Source: Sphingomonadales bacterium
GTDB lineage: Bacteria > Pseudomonadota > Alphaproteobacteria > Sphingomonadales > Sphingomonadaceae
Direction: 5' to 3'
Assembly (NCBI GenBank): GCA_012032285.1
Contig: JAAURJ010000028.1
Location: 1-38,114, forward strand
Length of the DNA stretch: 38,114 bases
In this document: positions 36,169 to 38,114 of the stretch, in pieces
Layout: each line of letters opens with the position of its first letter
Position numbering within the stretch: position 1 is the stretch's first letter
Notes under the pieces: model-generated
What the model was told of the DNA's origin: nothing
What the model saw: the letters and a program-made list of their open reading frames with translations, nothing else
The model's database searches: none
Made by a program: the position numbers and the translations under genes

Positions 36169-37776
36169 ATGGCGAAGCAAAGCAAGTCGGGGGTAATGTC
36201 CGCACCAATGACGGACGAGCCGCTGACCATTGCAGAAGCGCACCGCGACCCGTTGAACCAAATGTGGTCGGCGCTGCGCGGGTGGTGGGTCAATATCGTT
36301 ATCAAAGATATTGACCAGCTTGCCGTTGTCAAAAAAATCAAAGACGAAAGCGGCCTGACACCGCGCTATATCTTCATGACCTGTATGTCGGCGGGGATTG
36401 CGATATTGGGTTTGATCCTGTCTTCCCCCGCTGTGGTTATCGGGGCCATGTTGCTCAGCCCGCTTATGGGCCCGATATTGGGCGCAGGCTTTGCACTGGC
36501 CACAGGAGATGCCCTTTGGCTGAAGGAAAGCGCAAAGGCGCTTGCCGCCGGAACCATTTTTGCAATCCTGTTCTGCGCCGTGATCGTCCTGTTGTCGCCC
36601 TTGCAAACCGTGACCAGCGAAATTGCGGCACGGACAAGGCCGAACCTGTTTGACCTTGCCGTCGCGCTGTTTTCGGCGCTTGCGGGTTCCTATGCGATGA
36701 TCCGCGGACGAGAAGGCACGATTGTCGGTGTCGCCATTGCCACCGCCTTGATGCCGCCACTTGCGGTAGTCGGCTTTGGCCTTGCGACCGCCAATTGGAC
36801 GGTTTTTGGCGGTTCGCTTTTGCTGTTCGTTACCAACCTGATGACGATCGCCCTGTCCGCCGCCGTGATGGCGCGGCTATATGGTTTTCGCACCTCGCTA
36901 TCGGCCACGCAAAGCATGATGCAAAATCTGTTTATTCTTATCAGTTTTATCGCGCTTGCCGTGCCGCTCGCTTTTTCGCTTAAGCAAATCGCATGGGAGG
37001 CCAATGCATCGCGCCAAATCAATGGCGCTGTAAAGGACCAATTTGACGACAAAGCGCGAATTTCGCAGATGGACATCAATTATGACGCCGATCCAATCAG
37101 CGTCACCGCATCGGTGCTGACCCCGGAATTTGAAGCCGATGCCGCAAATAAAAGCAGCAAGATCCTAACACGGACATTGGGCTATCCCATTGCGGTTACC
37201 ATCGACCAGTTCCGGGTGGGCACGGGCGCGGGAGAGGCCGATGCCGCGCAGCTCGCCGCCGCCAAGGCGCAGCAACAGGCGATAGCCGATGAACGCAAAA
37301 TCGCACAGCTTGGGGAACGGCTTGCGCTGATTGCCGGGGTGCGTTCGCAAGATGTGCTGATCGACCGGTCAAGCAAACGGGCGGTGGTAAAGGCCAAGCC
37401 ATTGACCGGGGCATCGCTTGCCACATATTATGAATTGGAAAAACGGGTATCGGCCCTAGAACCGGGCTGGACGCTTCTCATCGAGCCGCCTGCCCTTGAT
37501 CTGCCCGATATTGCCATGCAGGGTGCGGCGCCGAGCGAGGCCGGGCAAAGGGCACTCGCGCTTGTTATCTGGGCCGCGGTGCGGGTGGATGCGCCCATCG
37601 GCCTGAATGGTGACGCCAAAGATGTCGATGCGGCGCTCGCGCTGTTGCAGGAAAAGAATATCCGCGCCGTGAAACGCACCTCCATCCCCCGGCGCAGCGG
37701 CGCTGTAAGCGTCCGCTGGCTCGCCCCGGATGAGGTCGTCGCCGCGAATGAAAGCAGCCTAAGCCCGCGCCAATAG
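36169..37776 (+). CDS. DUF389 family multi-pass membrane protein
   Basis: A 535-residue membrane protein of the DUF389 (TIGR00271-like) family, function unknown. The core, residues about 68-280, has five to six membrane helices with SPAVVIGAMLLSPLMGPILG and TIVGVAIATALMPPLAVVGFGLATANW as its signature. The N-terminus (about 1-65) and a long soluble C-terminal part (about 280-535) lie outside the membrane; the latter contains a helical AKAQQQAIADERKIAQLGER segment and an OmpA-like VDAPIGLNGDAKDVDAALAL. It follows acnA directly. Its end overlaps the opposite gene tail-to-tail by 18 bases. Confidence 0.9.
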   Translation: MAKQSKSGVMSAPMTDEPLTIAEAHRDPLNQMWSALRGWWVNIVIKDIDQLAVVKKIKDESGLTPRYIFMTCMSAGIAILGLILSSPAVVIGAMLLSPLMGPILGAGFALATGDALWLKESAKALAAGTIFAILFCAVIVLLSPLQTVTSEIAARTRPNLFDLAVALFSALAGSYAMIRGREGTIVGVAIATALMPPLAVVGFGLATANWTVFGGSLLLFVTNLMTIALSAAVMARLYGFRTSLSATQSMMQNLFILISFIALAVPLAFSLKQIAWEANASRQINGAVKDQFDDKARISQMDINYDADPISVTASVLTPEFEADAANKSSKILTRTLGYPIAVTIDQFRVGTGAGEADAAQLAAAKAQQQAIADERKIAQLGERLALIAGVRSQDVLIDRSSKRAVVKAKPLTGASLATYYELEKRVSALEPGWTLLIEPPALDLPDIAMQGAAPSEAGQRALALVIWAAVRVDAPIGLNGDAKDVDAALALLQEKNIRAVKRTSIPRRSGAVSVRWLAPDEVVAANESSLSPRQ

Positions 37777-38114
37777 CGCCAGCGCGGCTTTCAAATGCGG
37801 GGCGTCAACCATTTGCCCGTTCACCTGTAGAACCCCGGCGCCCGGATTATCGGCAAAGGCATCGACAATCGCCTGCGCCATTGCGATTTGCGCTGCTGCC
37901 GGGGTAAAGGCCGCGTTGATGACCGGCACCTGCGCAGGATGGATGGCCAGCATCCCTGCAAAGCCGTCCCTCGCGGCGCGGGCCGCATAGGCGGAAAGCC
38001 CCGCTTCGTCCTTAAAGGCCGGAAAGACGGTATCAATTGCCGGAACGCCCGCCGCATGGGCCGCAAACAATGTCAAACTCCGCGAACCATTTCCATAGGG
38101 CGGCGTATATCGGC
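37759..38114 (-). CDS. HpcH/HpaI aldolase/citrate lyase family protein (CitE-like), partial
   Basis: The C-terminal part of a CoA-ester lyase-type (CitE-like) TIM barrel; the gene runs off the right edge. Visible segments are TLFAAHAAGVPAIDTVFPAF, DEAGLSAYAARAARDGFAGM and AIHPAQVPVINAAFTP, which carry the barrel's C-terminal residues, then an alanine-rich helix and GAGVLQVNGQMVDAPHLKAA. In-frame sequence continues to the last base (YTPPYGNGSRS). Members cleave malyl-CoA, citramalyl-CoA or similar; which one is not decided by this fragment. Confidence 0.88.
   Translation of the reverse strand, partial: RYTPPYGNGSRSLTLFAAHAAGVPAIDTVFPAFKDEAGLSAYAARAARDGFAGMLAIHPAQVPVINAAFTPAAAQIAMAQAIVDAFADNPGAGVLQVNGQMVDAPHLKAALALLARA

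Noticed and set aside
35041..36606. A 521-codon open frame on the minus strand across acnA and the DUF389 gene
   Set aside because: It lies antisense to two clear genes, has no ribosome site, and its sequence is Arg/His/Gln-rich as expected for the shadow of GC-rich coding DNA.

Overview
This window looks like a chromosomal segment of an alphaproteobacterium, most likely a member of the Sphingomonadales. The supporting signs are mid-to-high GC with many in-frame GCG/GGC codons, the gene families and their order (SspB-hisBHAF, crcB-rluA-HAD-ATP12), PEP-CTERM and lipoprotein secretion signals, an alphaproteobacterial RpoH-type promoter plus a CIRCE operator before groESL, and several families of short palindromic repeats common in this group. 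No rRNA, tRNA, CRISPR array or intact transposase was found.

Layout. (1) 1-1.8 kb: an AT-richer edge with a MobC-like mobilisation protein, a probably 5'-truncated ORF and an M28 peptidase; this is likely a mobile-element remnant or junction. (2) 1.8-9 kb: acyl-CoA dehydrogenase, a class A penicillin-binding protein (PBP1A), a small secreted protein, CobT, a ParDE toxin-antitoxin pair with a palindromic operator, and a nitroreductase. (3) 9-13.2 kb: cysS carrying an in-frame palindromic insertion, a D-2-hydroxyacid dehydrogenase, a PhnA-like protein, a TetR regulator and a rhomboid protease. (4) 13.5-15.7 kb: groES-groEL with a terminator, a CIRCE operator and a heat-shock promoter. (5) 15.7-19.45 kb: a complete bufferin-type locus, comprising a DUF2282 peptide precursor, a DUF692 multinuclear iron enzyme, a DUF2063 partner, a DoxX-like membrane protein, an ECF sigma factor and its NrsF/DUF1109 membrane anti-sigma factor. 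A GTAACC-N16-CGAA promoter precedes it. This is the most interesting system in the window: a ribosomally made, post-translationally modified metal-binding peptide controlled by a metal/stress-sensing sigma switch.

(6) 19.45-22.3 kb: hisB-hisH-hisA-hisF on the minus strand. (7) 22.4-28.4 kb: SspB, a small protein, UPF0314/DUF2585, gmk, and a tightly coupled crcB-rluA-HAD-small membrane protein-ATP12 operon, then a small secreted protein. (8) 28.5-33 kb: a bacterial voltage-gated sodium channel with a TLESWS filter, a TPR lipoprotein, and a minus-strand group of secreted proteins (PEP-CTERM protein, lipoprotein, DUF11-like protein). (9) 33.5-38.1 kb: aconitase acnA, a DUF389 membrane protein, and the 3' part of a CitE-like lyase that runs off the right edge.

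A striking window-wide pattern is that about ten otherwise normal genes, including essential gmk and biosynthetic hisF, are broken by single-base indels, most of them one base missing from a short homopolymer. One more gene has an in-frame TGA. Consistent restoration of family motifs after adding one base points mainly to sequencing or assembly error, not to real pseudogenes. I give corrected gene extents and the position of each break.
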